A stretch of DNA of 64,000 nt from G963665925 sp963665925 (GTDB lineage Bacteria > Bacillota > Clostridia > Peptostreptococcales > Acidaminobacteraceae): positions 186,001 through 250,000 of the forward strand of contig OY762511.1 in assembly GCA_963665925.1 (NCBI GenBank), written 5' to 3'. Position 1 is the first letter of the stretch. Every line of letters starts with the position of its first letter. Below are positions 24,147 to 33,465 of the stretch, in pieces. Under the pieces are notes generated by a model. That model saw nothing but the letters and a program-made list of their open reading frames with translations, ran no database searches and had not been told where the DNA came from. Both the position numbers and the translations under genes were made by a program.

Positions 24147-25268
24147 TTACGCCATCATGCCTGCAAGGCCTTTGAAGACTTCCACAGCTCTTTCGATGCA
24201 GTCATCGGGAAAATCGTAGAGGTGGGTATGGATTGGTGGATAATCCATTCCGTTTCCTATGTAAAATATGGCGCCGCTGGTTTCTTTCAAATAATGTCCG
24301 AAATCCTCGGAGGCTCTGAAGCCTTCCTGCATTTCCACTAGTCTGATTCCCTGAGCTTTACATACCGCTCTGATCTTATCTGAGCTGTCTTTATGATTTG
24401 AAGTCTCTGGAAACGCATCGGTGCAGGTAATGTCAAGCGCTATGCCCTGGTCTCTACACAGGTCGTGTGCATATTTAGCAATTGCATCTTCCAGTCTATC
24501 CATTTCATTTTCATACTGGGCACGGATTGTAAGTCTTAAAACACCCGTGCTTGCCGAGACGCCAAAAGCCTTCTCACCGACATCAATCTGAATGACTGTA
24601 CAGAGCACAAGACCTCTGTTCTTTTCCGGTTGGCACCAGGCGGGAATATTCCCAATGATTTCTGCAATGGCAAAAGCGGGGTTGATGCCAAGCTCTGGCT
24701 GGCTTGCGTGGCTTGGCTTTCCTTTCATGTATAGGCTCATGCCCTTAGATGCAAAATGGCTGGTACCGTCGATGACATATACTGCATTTTTCTCCATGCC
24801 GCTCATATTGTGAAAGGCAAAAATCGCATCGATTTTCCTCTCTTTCATCAGGCTGGCGCATACCTTGGCGCCGTCACCGGTCTCCTCGGCATGCTGGAAT
24901 ATGAAAAACACATCGTTGTCACACCCTTTTTCATCGACTTCAAGGGCAAAACAGGCAAGGGCTGCAGCATGTCCATCGTGTCCGCATTTATGTGAAACAC
25001 CTGGATTTGTTGACGCATGGGGGATTTTAAGGGTCTCGTCCATTCTTATGGCGTCAATATCCGCTCTGAAAGCCAGTTTGCCATTTGACCGTTCAGATCT
25101 GTACACGGCATAGAACCAAGCGCCCCTGTCTACGATTTCGAGCTGCGTATGCGCCTTTAAAAAAGCCATAAGTCTGGCTTTTGTCCAGGTCTCTTCATTA
25201 GAAACTTCCGGGTTTTTATGCAACTCCCGTCTCAGGTCAACGGCTTTACTTATGTTCAGACTGTTCAT
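24147..25268 (-). CDS. M20-family amidohydrolase (N-acyl amino acid / peptide hydrolase)
   Basis: 373 residues of the M20D type: DLRRELHKNPEVSNEE, LAFRADIDAI, HKCGHDGHAAALA, FIFQHAEETGDGAKV, and a C-terminal GNGMDYPPIHTHLYDFPDD. These supply the metal ligands and the catalytic Glu pair, with a dimerisation domain between. Related enzymes split N-acyl amino acids or aminobenzoyl-type amides. The Met at 25268 has GGAG upstream and is used instead of the frame start at 25310. Confidence 0.9.
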   Translation of the reverse strand: MNSLNISKAVDLRRELHKNPEVSNEETWTKARLMAFLKAHTQLEIVDRGAWFYAVYRSERSNGKLAFRADIDAIRMDETLKIPHASTNPGVSHKCGHDGHAAALACFALEVDEKGCDNDVFFIFQHAEETGDGAKVCASLMKERKIDAIFAFHNMSGMEKNAVYVIDGTSHFASKGMSLYMKGKPSHASQPELGINPAFAIAEIIGNIPAWCQPEKNRGLVLCTVIQIDVGEKAFGVSASTGVLRLTIRAQYENEMDRLEDAIAKYAHDLCRDQGIALDITCTDAFPETSNHKDSSDKIRAVCKAQGIRLVEMQEGFRASEDFGHYLKETSGAIFYIGNGMDYPPIHTHLYDFPDDCIERAVEVFKGLAGMMA

Positions 25269-25355
25269 TTTCAACACTCCAATCCTTAAACCACATGATG
25301 CTTGTATCAATCTTCTTCCCTAATAATACTACAAAGGACCTTTGCTGCATTAAAA

Positions 25356-25381
25356 AAAGAGTGCCAACTGGCACTCTTTTT
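25356..25381 (-). terminator. Terminator overlapping the stop of the GGDEF-hemerythrin gene
   Basis: AAAGAGTGCCA and TGGCACTCTTT form a near-perfect palindrome, with T-runs on both strands. The stop codon sits at its edge. Confidence 0.85.
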
Positions 25382-27152
25382 ACAAATAGCGGAAATATTT
25401 CCGGTCTTCTTCCTGTACATGATTTTGAATAACTGTCGTGAGCAGGAACTTGAACAGCTCTATAGAGGATATTTCTTCCCGGACTGCGCGCTGATAGATG
25501 TTCTGTGTCTCTTCTACGATTTCTGCGTGGATGCGCTCATGCTTATCGACTTCAGGATACCCATAATTTCGAATAATGGCAATTTCATGGTCAAAATGAT
25601 CTTCAATCTCTATGAGAAATGCCTCAATTTCACGCAGCGTTTCGTTATAGTGACTTTTCTTCAAAGAATTTTCAATGATTGCATTACAGCGGTCAAGCAG
25701 TCTTCGATGTTCCTTGTCTATAACCGCATTGCTGCTGTTCCATGCATTGTTCCACGATACTTTGACAAGAACACTCTTATCCGTTTTATGGTCATTGACA
25801 GTGACACGGTTTCTACCCGTATTTTTTGAGGCATAGAGGGCCTTGTCCGTTCTCGAGAACCATGATTCCTGATATTCACAGCACTGCCACTGGGCGCATC
25901 CGACACTGGCCGTCACATCGTAATTGAGACATATTGGAAGCGTCTCAATTTGACTGCGGATACGTTCGGCTACATATTCAACACCCTTTAGGTCCGTGTG
26001 CGGGAGCAACAATATGAACTCATCGCCACCCCATCTGGAGAATACGTCTTCAGTCCGTATGACACCTTTTACCGCTTCGACAACTTCAAGAAGCACATTG
26101 TCCCCGGCTGAATGACCATAGGTGTCATTCACATTCTTAAAATGGTCAAGGTCAAAATAGATCATGGATATTGGATACTTATGGCGCTCAGCCTGATGAA
26201 ACTCCTCTTGCACACGCAGGTTGAAGTACTCCCTCGTATAAATGTTGGTAAAATGATCGCGCACATATTTCTTTTCCAGCTCAAGTTTATCGCTCAAAAT
26301 GACATCGAACTCCACAATCCAGCCATATGCGTATTTGGATACGCCCGCTGAAAGCAATACGAGTACCAAATAGAAACTGACAAGCATCGGAATCCTGTTT
26401 TCCCATCCGTCTTTTGGCCTTGTATAGATATCCCAGCCTCCCAGTTCATCCTTCAGCTTAAATGTCATGGGATTTTCCATGAGCAGATCTGGCGAACCAT
26501 AGATGACACTTTCAATGTCATCTGGCTGGGTTATGAGGTAGGAAACATTAAATCGCGAGGCATAATCATCAATAAATTCAAATGCTTTTTCTGCCTTAAG
26601 GACAATACTGACCATGCCCCAATACTGACCATTCTTAACGAGTGGCATGCGAATAATAAACCCTGTTCCACCCTGTATCAGATCCACGGGGCCCTGAAAC
26701 AAGGTTTCGAGATTTCCTTTTACCCTTTGAATCGCTTGAGCCTGCTCGGGCACCTTTGAAAGATCCACCCCAATGGCCTCTTCATTTCCATCAAGGGGAT
26801 AGGTCCACTCGATAGTCGTGTCTCGGAAAATAGATATATTGCGCACGTCATCCATATTGTCCTTGAGCAGGAAATCCAGATAGGTATAAATCTCTTCATC
26901 ACTATAAGTCTCATGCATTTGCATGTAAGCCGTAAAACCCGCAAGCTGACTGATATTCTGATTTGTGAAATCCTGTATTTCATCAACCAGATTATGATAG
27001 GCAAGGGCGACCTCATAACGCTCCCGCTCCTGCTCCTGCTTCAGATAATTGAAAACGAAGGCGGATATCAAAAGGACAAGTATTATGAAGATGACTATGG
27101 CAAAAACAAGTGCGATTCTTTTTCTGTTGTTATATGCGCTCAGATAAATCAT
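25380..27152 (-). CDS. Membrane diguanylate cyclase fused to bacteriohemerythrin
   Basis: 590 residues. Membrane segments at about 11-33 and 264-283 bracket an external sensor of about 230 residues. GGDEF follows (about 295-455) with intact RWGGDEFILLL and an RxxD site (RTED) five residues upstream. The C-terminal 130 residues are a hemerythrin domain: SWNNAWNSSNAVIDKEHRRL, DHFDHEIAI, DKHERIH and NHVQEEDRKYF supply the five His and acidic ligands of a diiron site. It should link oxygen or redox state to c-di-GMP synthesis. The ATG at 27152 has GGAGG 6 nt upstream and replaces the frame start at 27170. Confidence 0.92.
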   Translation of the reverse strand: MIYLSAYNNRKRIALVFAIVIFIILVLLISAFVFNYLKQEQERERYEVALAYHNLVDEIQDFTNQNISQLAGFTAYMQMHETYSDEEIYTYLDFLLKDNMDDVRNISIFRDTTIEWTYPLDGNEEAIGVDLSKVPEQAQAIQRVKGNLETLFQGPVDLIQGGTGFIIRMPLVKNGQYWGMVSIVLKAEKAFEFIDDYASRFNVSYLITQPDDIESVIYGSPDLLMENPMTFKLKDELGGWDIYTRPKDGWENRIPMLVSFYLVLVLLSAGVSKYAYGWIVEFDVILSDKLELEKKYVRDHFTNIYTREYFNLRVQEEFHQAERHKYPISMIYFDLDHFKNVNDTYGHSAGDNVLLEVVEAVKGVIRTEDVFSRWGGDEFILLLPHTDLKGVEYVAERIRSQIETLPICLNYDVTASVGCAQWQCCEYQESWFSRTDKALYASKNTGRNRVTVNDHKTDKSVLVKVSWNNAWNSSNAVIDKEHRRLLDRCNAIIENSLKKSHYNETLREIEAFLIEIEDHFDHEIAIIRNYGYPEVDKHERIHAEIVEETQNIYQRAVREEISSIELFKFLLTTVIQNHVQEEDRKYFRYL

Positions 27153-27276
27153 AAGATGCCTCCAGTACAAGCTTTACGCCTAAATCAGACGTGAACTGCA
27201 TAATGTACTCCTTTTATACCCATTTGCATAGGAATATGACAGGCAACCCTTCTATTCATCTAATGATTTCTAAAGT

Positions 27277-28371
27277 CTAGTGGTCTGACTTTAATCCCGC
27301 GCCGCATAAAGGCAGGAGGACATCCTTTAAAGGTCCTTTACGCTCTACATAGTCAAGATATGCCGCATAGGTTGCTGCAGTCGTATGCTCGCAGTAAATC
27401 CCCCTTAGAGCCAGCTTCTCACGTGCTTGCATAATACCATCCTCCGGCGCTGTTATGACTTGGATGCCGTATTTATATATGTGGTCCAGTATTTCCTCAC
27501 CACGCATGGGTTGACCTATGGCAATTCCTTCAGCCAGCGATGGCGTCGGCTTAACTCTTGCCGGGACTTTGCTGGAGGTCCGTGCTGCCTGATATATCGG
27601 ATCGCAGTTTGCGCTTTGAACGACGATAATCTGTGGTATTTTGCTTAGGAGACCACTGTCCACCAGGTCTTCAAGCCCTTTCACAATCCCCAGAAAAAGC
27701 GTTCCGTTTCCAAGTGGAACAAAAATATTTTCCGGAACCCTGCCAAGCTGTTCATATATCTCATAAACGTAGGTTTTTGTTCCCTCATAGAAGAATGGAT
27801 TAAAGACATGGCTGGCATAATAAACACCTTCCACTTTGACTTTGTCTCTGCACACGTCAGCGCAGTGGTCCCGCGACCCGGAAACAATGTTGATTTTCGC
27901 ACCATGGGCCTTGATCATATCTATTTTCTTTGGGGACGTCCCCTCTGGAACAAAGATTTCACAGGCTATGTCAGCTTTGGCACAATAGGCAGCCACACTG
28001 TTTCCAGCATTGCCGCTGCTGTCCTGAACCACAGATGACACCCCGATTGACTTGCAGTGGGCTATGAGCATTGCCGCGCCACGGTCCTTGAAGGACAGGG
28101 TGGGCATCATGTAATCCATTTTGACCATGACCTGGTCATCGAGGGGAATAATCGGCGTCATACCTTCCCCCAGGGTCACCTCTTTCCAAGCGTCATCTGC
28201 AAGCGGCAAAAATGCCTTATATCTGAATAGCCCCCAAGTGCTCGTTTCTATCAGCGTCTTATCAAATACCGGTGGTTTAAAGTCCAGCTTCCACAGACCA
28301 CCACAGTCACATTTTGCTTTTGGCGTGTTCACCGATTCTTCAGTCTTACATTTCGAGCATACATATTTCAT
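27277..28371 (-). CDS. Threonine-synthase-like PLP enzyme with N-terminal zinc ribbon
   Basis: 364 residues. The first 25 residues have CSKCK and CDCGG, a small zinc ribbon seen in many ThrC-like proteins. PLP Lys is in TLSFKDRGAAM, and the phosphate-binding loop is in DSSGNAGNSVAAYC. The protein is of the threonine synthase/threonine dehydratase fold. No homoserine pathway genes are near. The RidA gene 33 bp upstream suggests an enzyme that makes enamine intermediates, so a catabolic amino-acid lyase is as likely as threonine synthase. Confidence 0.8.
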   Translation of the reverse strand: MKYVCSKCKTEESVNTPKAKCDCGGLWKLDFKPPVFDKTLIETSTWGLFRYKAFLPLADDAWKEVTLGEGMTPIIPLDDQVMVKMDYMMPTLSFKDRGAAMLIAHCKSIGVSSVVQDSSGNAGNSVAAYCAKADIACEIFVPEGTSPKKIDMIKAHGAKINIVSGSRDHCADVCRDKVKVEGVYYASHVFNPFFYEGTKTYVYEIYEQLGRVPENIFVPLGNGTLFLGIVKGLEDLVDSGLLSKIPQIIVVQSANCDPIYQAARTSSKVPARVKPTPSLAEGIAIGQPMRGEEILDHIYKYGIQVITAPEDGIMQAREKLALRGIYCEHTTAATYAAYLDYVERKGPLKDVLLPLCGAGLKSDH

Positions 28372-28404
28372 TCCGCCAACTCCTACTCTATCCGCATTTA
28401 ATGC

Positions 28405-28782
28405 CTAACGACATGAAGCAATCGCTTCAATTTCAACTTTGAACCCGTAGTGCAGTTTGTCCACCGCAATGATAGACCGTGCAGGGGTATGCGCTCCAAA
28501 AAACTCAGCGTATACTTTGTCCACATTCGCCCACTGGTCCAGATCCGTAATAAAAATACCCACCTTGAGCACATCATTTCTGCCACTGCCGGCCTGATTC
28601 AAAATCAAATCTATATTGTTCAAAATCTGCTTTGTCTCTTCAACCATGGTCCCAAACTTCTTCTCGCCAGTTTGAGAATCAAAGGAAAGCTGCCCGGAAA
28701 TGTATATTCTGTTTTCATCAATTGTGGCAAGTGCATAATGACCGTTGGCCTTCAAATTACCCGCTTCCTTAATAAGCTTCAT
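28405..28782 (-). CDS. ridA: RidA family enamine/imine deaminase
   Basis: 125 residues of the YjgF/YER057c/UK114 family. ENRIYISGQLSFDSQTGE, ILNNIDLILNQAGSG, and HTPARSIIAVDKL with the substrate-binding Arg are present. RidA hydrolyses 2-aminoacrylate-type enamines from PLP enzymes to ketoacids. It is directly upstream of the ThrC-like gene in the same unit and divergent from a YheO-type regulator. Confidence 0.93.
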   Translation of the reverse strand: MKLIKEAGNLKANGHYALATIDENRIYISGQLSFDSQTGEKKFGTMVEETKQILNNIDLILNQAGSGRNDVLKVGIFITDLDQWANVDKVYAEFFGAHTPARSIIAVDKLHYGFKVEIEAIASCR

Positions 28783-28938
28783 CTGCTTTCTCCCCCTTAT
28801 TTCAAGCCTTTGTGCCAGCTGGCAGCACGGCTCACGATGACTTTCATGCTGTAATTTTATATATTTTTTTATACACAGTCAAACAATTTATATAATTTTT
28901 TATATAAAATTGCTACAACACCCCTTTTTATCTGGTAT

Positions 28939-28966
28939 TTGAAATACTTCTCCCCTGTGATACTAT
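28939..28966 (+). promoter_or_regulatory. Predicted promoter of the YheO-type regulator gene
   Basis: TTGAAA at 28939-28944 and TACTAT at 28961-28966 with a 16-bp spacer, about 33 bp upstream of the ATG. The 28855-28915 stretch just before it is very AT-rich with short inverted repeats and probably holds the divergent ridA promoter. Confidence 0.55.
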
Positions 28967-28998
28967 GAATACATATAATATTTTATAAGGAGTTTCAT

Positions 28999-29655
28999 AT
29001 GGATATTTCTAAAAAACTAAGACCATACATGGCCTTAGCTGATATGATTGCAGATTCATTTGCAAATAGATGTGAAGTCGTTATACATGACCTGTCATCA
29101 CCTCAAAACTCCGTCGTTCATGTCTCGAACGGCGTCATCACCGACAGGCGAATCGGCCAGTCCTTCGATCACCTCATCAAGGAGGTCCTGCTGTCACGCA
29201 AGTTTAAGAACGATTACAACGCAAACTATACCTTTAAGCTGGAGAATGGAAAAGTCATAAAATCCTCTACAGCCCTGATACGGGATGAACATGACGAGGT
29301 CATCGGTGCCTTCTGCATTAACTTTGAAATTGACGAACTGACAAAAATGCAGGCATTTCTAAATGACTTCCTGCCTGGTCTGTCCGGTACTGACGACGCT
29401 GGTGAATCCGCCGCCATGGAGACTTATGAAAATGTGTCAGAAATCATCGACAGCCTCATAGACAAGACCATTGGCAACATAGATATTACCCAGCTCAAAC
29501 GAAAAGACAACATCGAGCTATTGACCTTCATGCATGACAAGGGTATTTTCCTTGCCAAGGGGTCTATAGACAAGGTTGCAGCAAGACTGAGTATTTCTCC
29601 TGTAACGGTTTACGCCTACTTGGACGAAATCAAGAAAAAGAAAAAACGCAAATAG
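28999..29655 (+). CDS. YheO/DauR-type transcriptional regulator (PAS-like + HTH)
   Basis: 218 residues. The N-terminal PAS-like domain (about 1-120) has RCEVVIHDL, typical of YheO proteins, and the C-terminal HTH is in DKVAARLSISPVTVYAYLDEIKK. In Enterobacteria such a regulator (DauR) controls D-amino-acid catabolism. Divergent transcription from ridA and the ThrC-like gene suggests local control. It ends in a very basic KKKKKRK tail. Confidence 0.88.
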   Translation: MDISKKLRPYMALADMIADSFANRCEVVIHDLSSPQNSVVHVSNGVITDRRIGQSFDHLIKEVLLSRKFKNDYNANYTFKLENGKVIKSSTALIRDEHDEVIGAFCINFEIDELTKMQAFLNDFLPGLSGTDDAGESAAMETYENVSEIIDSLIDKTIGNIDITQLKRKDNIELLTFMHDKGIFLAKGSIDKVAARLSISPVTVYAYLDEIKKKKKRK

Positions 29656-29702
29656 AAAAAGTGAAGGTTCCCTGCAGACGTGCAGGAAGCTTTCACTTTT
29701 TT
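29656..29702. terminator. Bidirectional intrinsic terminator
   Basis: AAAAAGTGAA and TTTCACTTTTT, with an inner CCTGCA/TGCAGG stem, lie between convergent genes ending at 29655 and 29767. Confidence 0.85.
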
Positions 29703-29766
29703 AGCTAATTTATTAAACCGGTTGCCTGTATGCGCGCCGCACAGCTTTTACACCACAGCACAAGAA

Positions 29767-30276
29767 TTACGCCTCGCCGACAATAGCTTTTTCGTAACAC
29801 CTGAAGGGGCAAGGTTTTTCCAGCATATTGATTTCTCCTACGAAACGATAGTTCAGCTTGGAAAATAGTGCATTCATGCCCTTGTTTTTTGAATAAGTGT
29901 CTGTTCGAATATAGTCGATTTTCCCTTTCCTTGCCATGTTCTCTGCGTATGCAATCATTTCTCTGGCAATCCCCTGGCCCCTATGTTCGTTTGAAACTGC
30001 CAGTCTATGAATGACCAGGAAGCTATGATTTGATGACCACATGAGTTCCTCATACGCCTTGGGTTCAATCTGGTCTATGCATATGAAGCCCGTGACCTTG
30101 CCACCAGTATTTTCTTTGACATAGAGGTTTTTGAGTCTCACATCTTTCAAGAAATCATCACTTACGGGATAGGTTTCGTTCCATTGATGGTTTCCTTCAC
30201 GCTTCATATCTGCAACGACAAGGCCTACAATTTCCATGATTGCGCTGATATCCTCCTGATTCGCCAAACGGATCAT
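29767..30276 (-). CDS. GNAT-family N-acetyltransferase
   Basis: 169 residues of the GNAT fold. VIHRLAVSNEHRGQGIAREMIAYA (split over the fold) supplies the acetyl-CoA loop HRGQGIA. The ending KPCPFRCYEK is usual in this subgroup. It overlaps the MarR gene by 4 bp, so the two form one autoregulated unit. The substrate is unknown. Confidence 0.88.
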   Translation of the reverse strand: MIRLANQEDISAIMEIVGLVVADMKREGNHQWNETYPVSDDFLKDVRLKNLYVKENTGGKVTGFICIDQIEPKAYEELMWSSNHSFLVIHRLAVSNEHRGQGIAREMIAYAENMARKGKIDYIRTDTYSKNKGMNALFSKLNYRFVGEINMLEKPCPFRCYEKAIVGEA

Positions 30277-30734
30277 CTTTCTTCCTCCCTATAATTTTTT
30301 TTATCATACCAATGGTCTTTCAAATTTGCATTCATACGTTCAATCAATTGATGCGCTGCAACAATGTCTTCCTTGCTGAAATCTTTAAAGCAAATATCCA
30401 GTACTCTGTTCTCCTCCATGATAATCTCTTCGTAGATTTTCAGCGCCTCCCCTGTTGGATACAATTCATTTCTTCGTGAATCGACCGCGCTTTTTTTCTT
30501 ATAAACATAACCACATTGAATCAGTTTCTGAACCGCCTTTGTGGATGTGGTCTTGTCCACCTTGAGCATAATGGACAGTTCCCTTAAGCTCAGGCCCTGA
30601 TGCTCACATATGCGGGTTAAAAATATATACTGGTTCTTATGGAGCTTTAAATCGCTGTAATTCACGTCATTGATTGCATTTACAGCTCTTGACAGGTTAC
30701 CGACCGCTCTTAGCATGGTGTAATTCAGATTCAT
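30273..30734 (-). CDS. MarR-family transcriptional regulator
   Basis: 153 residues with a winged HTH at about 30-100: LSLRELSIMLKVDKTTSTKAV, then the wing KKSAVDSRRNELYPT. Two matching palindromes in its own upstream region argue for autorepression. The GNAT gene is co-transcribed. GGAGG precedes the ATG. Confidence 0.92.
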   Translation of the reverse strand: MNLNYTMLRAVGNLSRAVNAINDVNYSDLKLHKNQYIFLTRICEHQGLSLRELSIMLKVDKTTSTKAVQKLIQCGYVYKKKSAVDSRRNELYPTGEALKIYEEIIMEENRVLDICFKDFSKEDIVAAHQLIERMNANLKDHWYDKKNYREEER

Positions 30735-30751
30735 TTAACATGCCTCCTAAC

Positions 30752-30771
30752 ATAGTTGAAAGTTCAACTAT
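30752..30771. promoter_or_regulatory. MarR-type operator 1
   Basis: A perfect palindrome ATAGTTGAAAGTTCAACTAT, 18 bp upstream of the MarR start codon. The half-site AGTTGAA recurs in operator 2. Confidence 0.75.
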
Positions 30772-30789
30772 AATTAAAATAACATAAAT

Positions 30790-30807
30790 TAGTTGAACTT
30801 TCAACTA
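30790..30807. promoter_or_regulatory. MarR-type operator 2
   Basis: TAGTTGAACTTTCAACTA, a near-perfect palindrome with the same AGTTGAA half-sites as operator 1. The two centres are about 37 bp apart. Confidence 0.75.
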
Positions 30808-30940
30808 TGTAATCCAATATTTCATTTTTGCACTCAATAAACAAAAAACAAATCCTTAAAACATTATTCACAGTTCTTTAAAACTTATTCTCTATACTGG
30901 AAATATAATCATAAACACAAACAACTTGGAGGTGCTTTGA

Positions 30941-31282
30941 ATGCTTATGATTCCCAGAAAATTCTTTCTGAACAAATTTGATGAATGGCAGTCAAACGGC
31001 TATAGCCTGATTGACTTTTCCAGATACACCGTAGATTTGTCGGAGATGCCTCTTTACTATCAAAACAGGTATGCTCAAATTCAGCGAACAATCGCTAAAA
31101 ACTACTTTCTAAATCACTTGGTTTACCACGAACTGGCAAGACTTGATTATGCAAACAATACATATTCCTTTAAACCCGATTTCATCAGAGGCGTGCTCAG
31201 CGACCAGCACCCTAGCCCATCTTACCCAATGAAAGACACAGGGGATTTGAGCATGCGCACGGAAATTACGCACTTTGCTTAA
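30941..31282 (+). CDS. Hypothetical protein
   Basis: 113 residues with no recognised family. It begins MLMIPRKFFLNKFDEWQSNG, is predicted soluble, and has an aromatic-rich middle (MPLYYQNRYAQIQRTIAKNY). TTGGAGGTG precedes the ATG with good spacing. It stands alone on the plus strand and is closed by a terminator, so it is probably a true gene. Confidence 0.65.
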   Translation: MLMIPRKFFLNKFDEWQSNGYSLIDFSRYTVDLSEMPLYYQNRYAQIQRTIAKNYFLNHLVYHELARLDYANNTYSFKPDFIRGVLSDQHPSPSYPMKDTGDLSMRTEITHFA

Positions 31283-31287
31283 TGAAA

Positions 31288-31325
31288 AAGAACAGAAAGG
31301 ACCAGTAATCGGCCTTTCTGTTCTT
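31288..31325. terminator. Bidirectional intrinsic terminator
   Basis: AAGAACAGAAAGG and CCTTTCTGTTCTT form a 13-bp stem between convergent genes, with T-runs on both sides. Confidence 0.88.
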
Positions 31326-31343
31326 CATTTTTTTATATGTATT

Positions 31344-31895
31344 TCAATTCAAAGCAAGCAGTTGCTCAGTTGATTTGACATCGGCATAAGCAAAATCCAG
31401 TGCCGCCATAAATGCTGCATGCACATGCTCGGCAGGAACCTTCACCCCGCCAAAGGTCAGGTCAAGTGTTGCACACGCATCGTGGACAACAAGGCATGTA
31501 TAGCCAAAATCATATGCCGCTCTTGTCACTGCATCAACACACATATGACTCATGGCACCGCAGATTACTACACTTTCAATTTCAGATGCTTCGAGCACTT
31601 CCTTCAAATTGGTATCTCTGAAGCTGTTGATCTGATGCTTGAGCACGACAGGCTCCCCAGGCATAGGCGCCACCTTTTCATGGATTTTTGCCCCTTCTGA
31701 GTCTGGTCTAAAAAAGGGCGCTTCACTGGAAATTGCTTCATGTCTCACATGAATGACCGGATCACCTTTTTCTCTAAATTCGTCGAGTAGTCGCCTTGCA
31801 TTATCAGCCGCTTCTGCGGTTCCCTGGAGTTCCCAGTCTCCACCTTTGAAATAGTCATTTTGTAAATCTATCAGAACCAGTGCAGTTCTTTTCAT
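31344..31895 (-). CDS. Isochorismatase-like cysteine hydrolase
   Basis: 183 residues. MKRTALVLIDLQNDYFKGG supplies the first catalytic Asp, VVLKHQINSFRDTNL the Lys region, and VICGAMSHMCVDAVTRAAYD the nucleophilic Cys with its cis-peptide. This family includes nicotinamidases and N-carbamoyl hydrolases; the substrate is unclear. The frame opens at 31982, but the Met at 31895 matches the family start. Confidence 0.9.
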   Translation of the reverse strand: MKRTALVLIDLQNDYFKGGDWELQGTAEAADNARRLLDEFREKGDPVIHVRHEAISSEAPFFRPDSEGAKIHEKVAPMPGEPVVLKHQINSFRDTNLKEVLEASEIESVVICGAMSHMCVDAVTRAAYDFGYTCLVVHDACATLDLTFGGVKVPAEHVHAAFMAALDFAYADVKSTEQLLALN

Positions 31896-32101
31896 CAATA
31901 CCCATCCTTTCATATGTTTGTTCCAAGTCGTTTCCATTGCCATAAACAAAGGCGTCTTACCAAGACACCAAACTGTTCTCATACATAATTATATTTAATA
32001 ATGGCTTTGACATGAACAATCTCGTGAACCGGTTACGACCTAATTCATTGACATTTGAAAGACATTTGATCGTATTGATTTCAAGGTGAAAGCTGACCCA
32101 G

Positions 32102-32512
32102 CTACTTGATTTTGTTGAGCAGAATTGAAATGCTGTAATTCCCATAACGCTGAAGTTCAGAAGTTATACGGTCCAGCTCCTGGTTAGATGTTGTTTCAAT
32201 CTTCAAGTGATAGCAGGCATCTGATGCAACCTTGTAGGCTTCTGTAATCATAGGCTCAGCCTTAATCAGTTTTAGGAAGGACTTATGATCATGAGACTTC
32301 ATGAACATTTTAACATCGGCCTTTACCTGAATGCCCATGCCCTCCCGGTTGACCTTGATTGTAAAGGCCTCAATAATTCCATCATCAAGCATTCTGTTGA
32401 CCCTGTTGCCCACTGCCTGTCCGGTCATGCTTATAATGCTGCCTATTTCCTTATATGACAGTCTGGAATTCGACTCTAGGAGACTTAAAATTTGCGCATC
32501 AACTTTATCCAT
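32102..32512 (-). CDS. Lrp/AsnC-family transcriptional regulator
   Basis: 136 residues. The N-terminal HTH has MDKVDAQILSLLESNSRLSY and GSIISMTGQAVGNRVNRM. The C-terminal half follows the RAM ligand-binding fold. It may control the isochorismatase-like gene 206 bp downstream, but this is only proximity. Confidence 0.9.
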   Translation of the reverse strand: MDKVDAQILSLLESNSRLSYKEIGSIISMTGQAVGNRVNRMLDDGIIEAFTIKVNREGMGIQVKADVKMFMKSHDHKSFLKLIKAEPMITEAYKVASDACYHLKIETTSNQELDRITSELQRYGNYSISILLNKIK

Positions 32513-32602
32513 ATTTCCTCCACTTCTTCAAGCTCGTTACACATATTATAACCAAGGCAAGCGAGAATGTTAACGCCTAGACGCTTTTTGCTGAATCAGA
32601 GC

Positions 32603-32660
32603 ATAAAAAAATGAATGGACGCGCCATCTCAACTTGCGCTTTGTGTGCATTTAAAATAAA
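32603..32660 (+). repeat. Hairpin element C, copy 1 (right arm decayed)
   Basis: Shares ATAAAAAAATGAATGGACG, GCCAT and AACTTGCGCTTTG with the copy at 33466-33525. The right arm is mutated (GTGTGCATTT in place of GTCCATTCATTT). Confidence 0.65.
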
Positions 32661-33465
32661 GTCGAGTGAAAACCAACCAGTAAGATAAATCAACTCAATC
32701 CACTGATATCACTAGCACACGACCCTTCCCCCCACATTCCAAGTGAAAATAAAGTTTGGTGAGAAATCATCACCATCGCATCCATATACTCACATTTCCC
32801 ATCCATCATCTCCCAATCAATTGAAAATAAAGTCTGGTGACAACCTGAAGCCCCTTCCACGTTCACTTGCAAAAAAAAGAAAAGAACAGAGAAACCAATA
32901 CAGGTTAATCCGTTCTTCCCATAATACATTTTCAAATATAACGTAATGAAAGAGCGTAAGGTAATAAGAAACTTTTACTTTAGAACAGGTCACACAAAAC
33001 TACTTATGCAAAAGCAGAACTATAAAAACACACTTTTCATTAATCACCTTACAACATCTATTTAGAGAAAACTTTCGTATCTCCTTGTTTATCCATTCAC
33101 TTTTTCAATAAAAAAGGCGGTTCAAATCCATCGATACTCAAGTAACTCTCCCGCCCTCAACCAAAGTTCAACACTCTCTTTCAGACAACGAGAAGAAGAA
33201 AAGAAAGGAAGAAAATAATCCTCCTTTGATACTCAATCTAGATAGATTCTTTCATCGGTGTTGGGGCGAAGAGATACTTGTGGTAAGGAGGGATTTGAAC
33301 GCCCGATAAGAGTCCTAAAATCGCCCTGCAACAAGCCATATCGAGCAACTATACGTTTCTTCAACAGACAAGAAAACAAGCACAGGAAGTCCTTTTTTGT
33401 CCTTATTTCTTCCCTTTTTCATTGGCGAACCGAGGGAGTTTGTTGGTCGAGCAAGCCTCTTTTTT

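Noticed and set aside
32690..32935. 81-residue minus-strand ORF
   Set aside because: It is produced by the local repeats, has no ribosome site, and shows no domain or plausible composition.
33274..33345. tRNA-like remnant on the minus strand (TTCAAAT loop and a possible anticodon arm)
   Set aside because: The T-stem does not pair (GGGCG against CCCTC), no acceptor stem was found, and the D-arm is absent. It may be chance or a very old relic.
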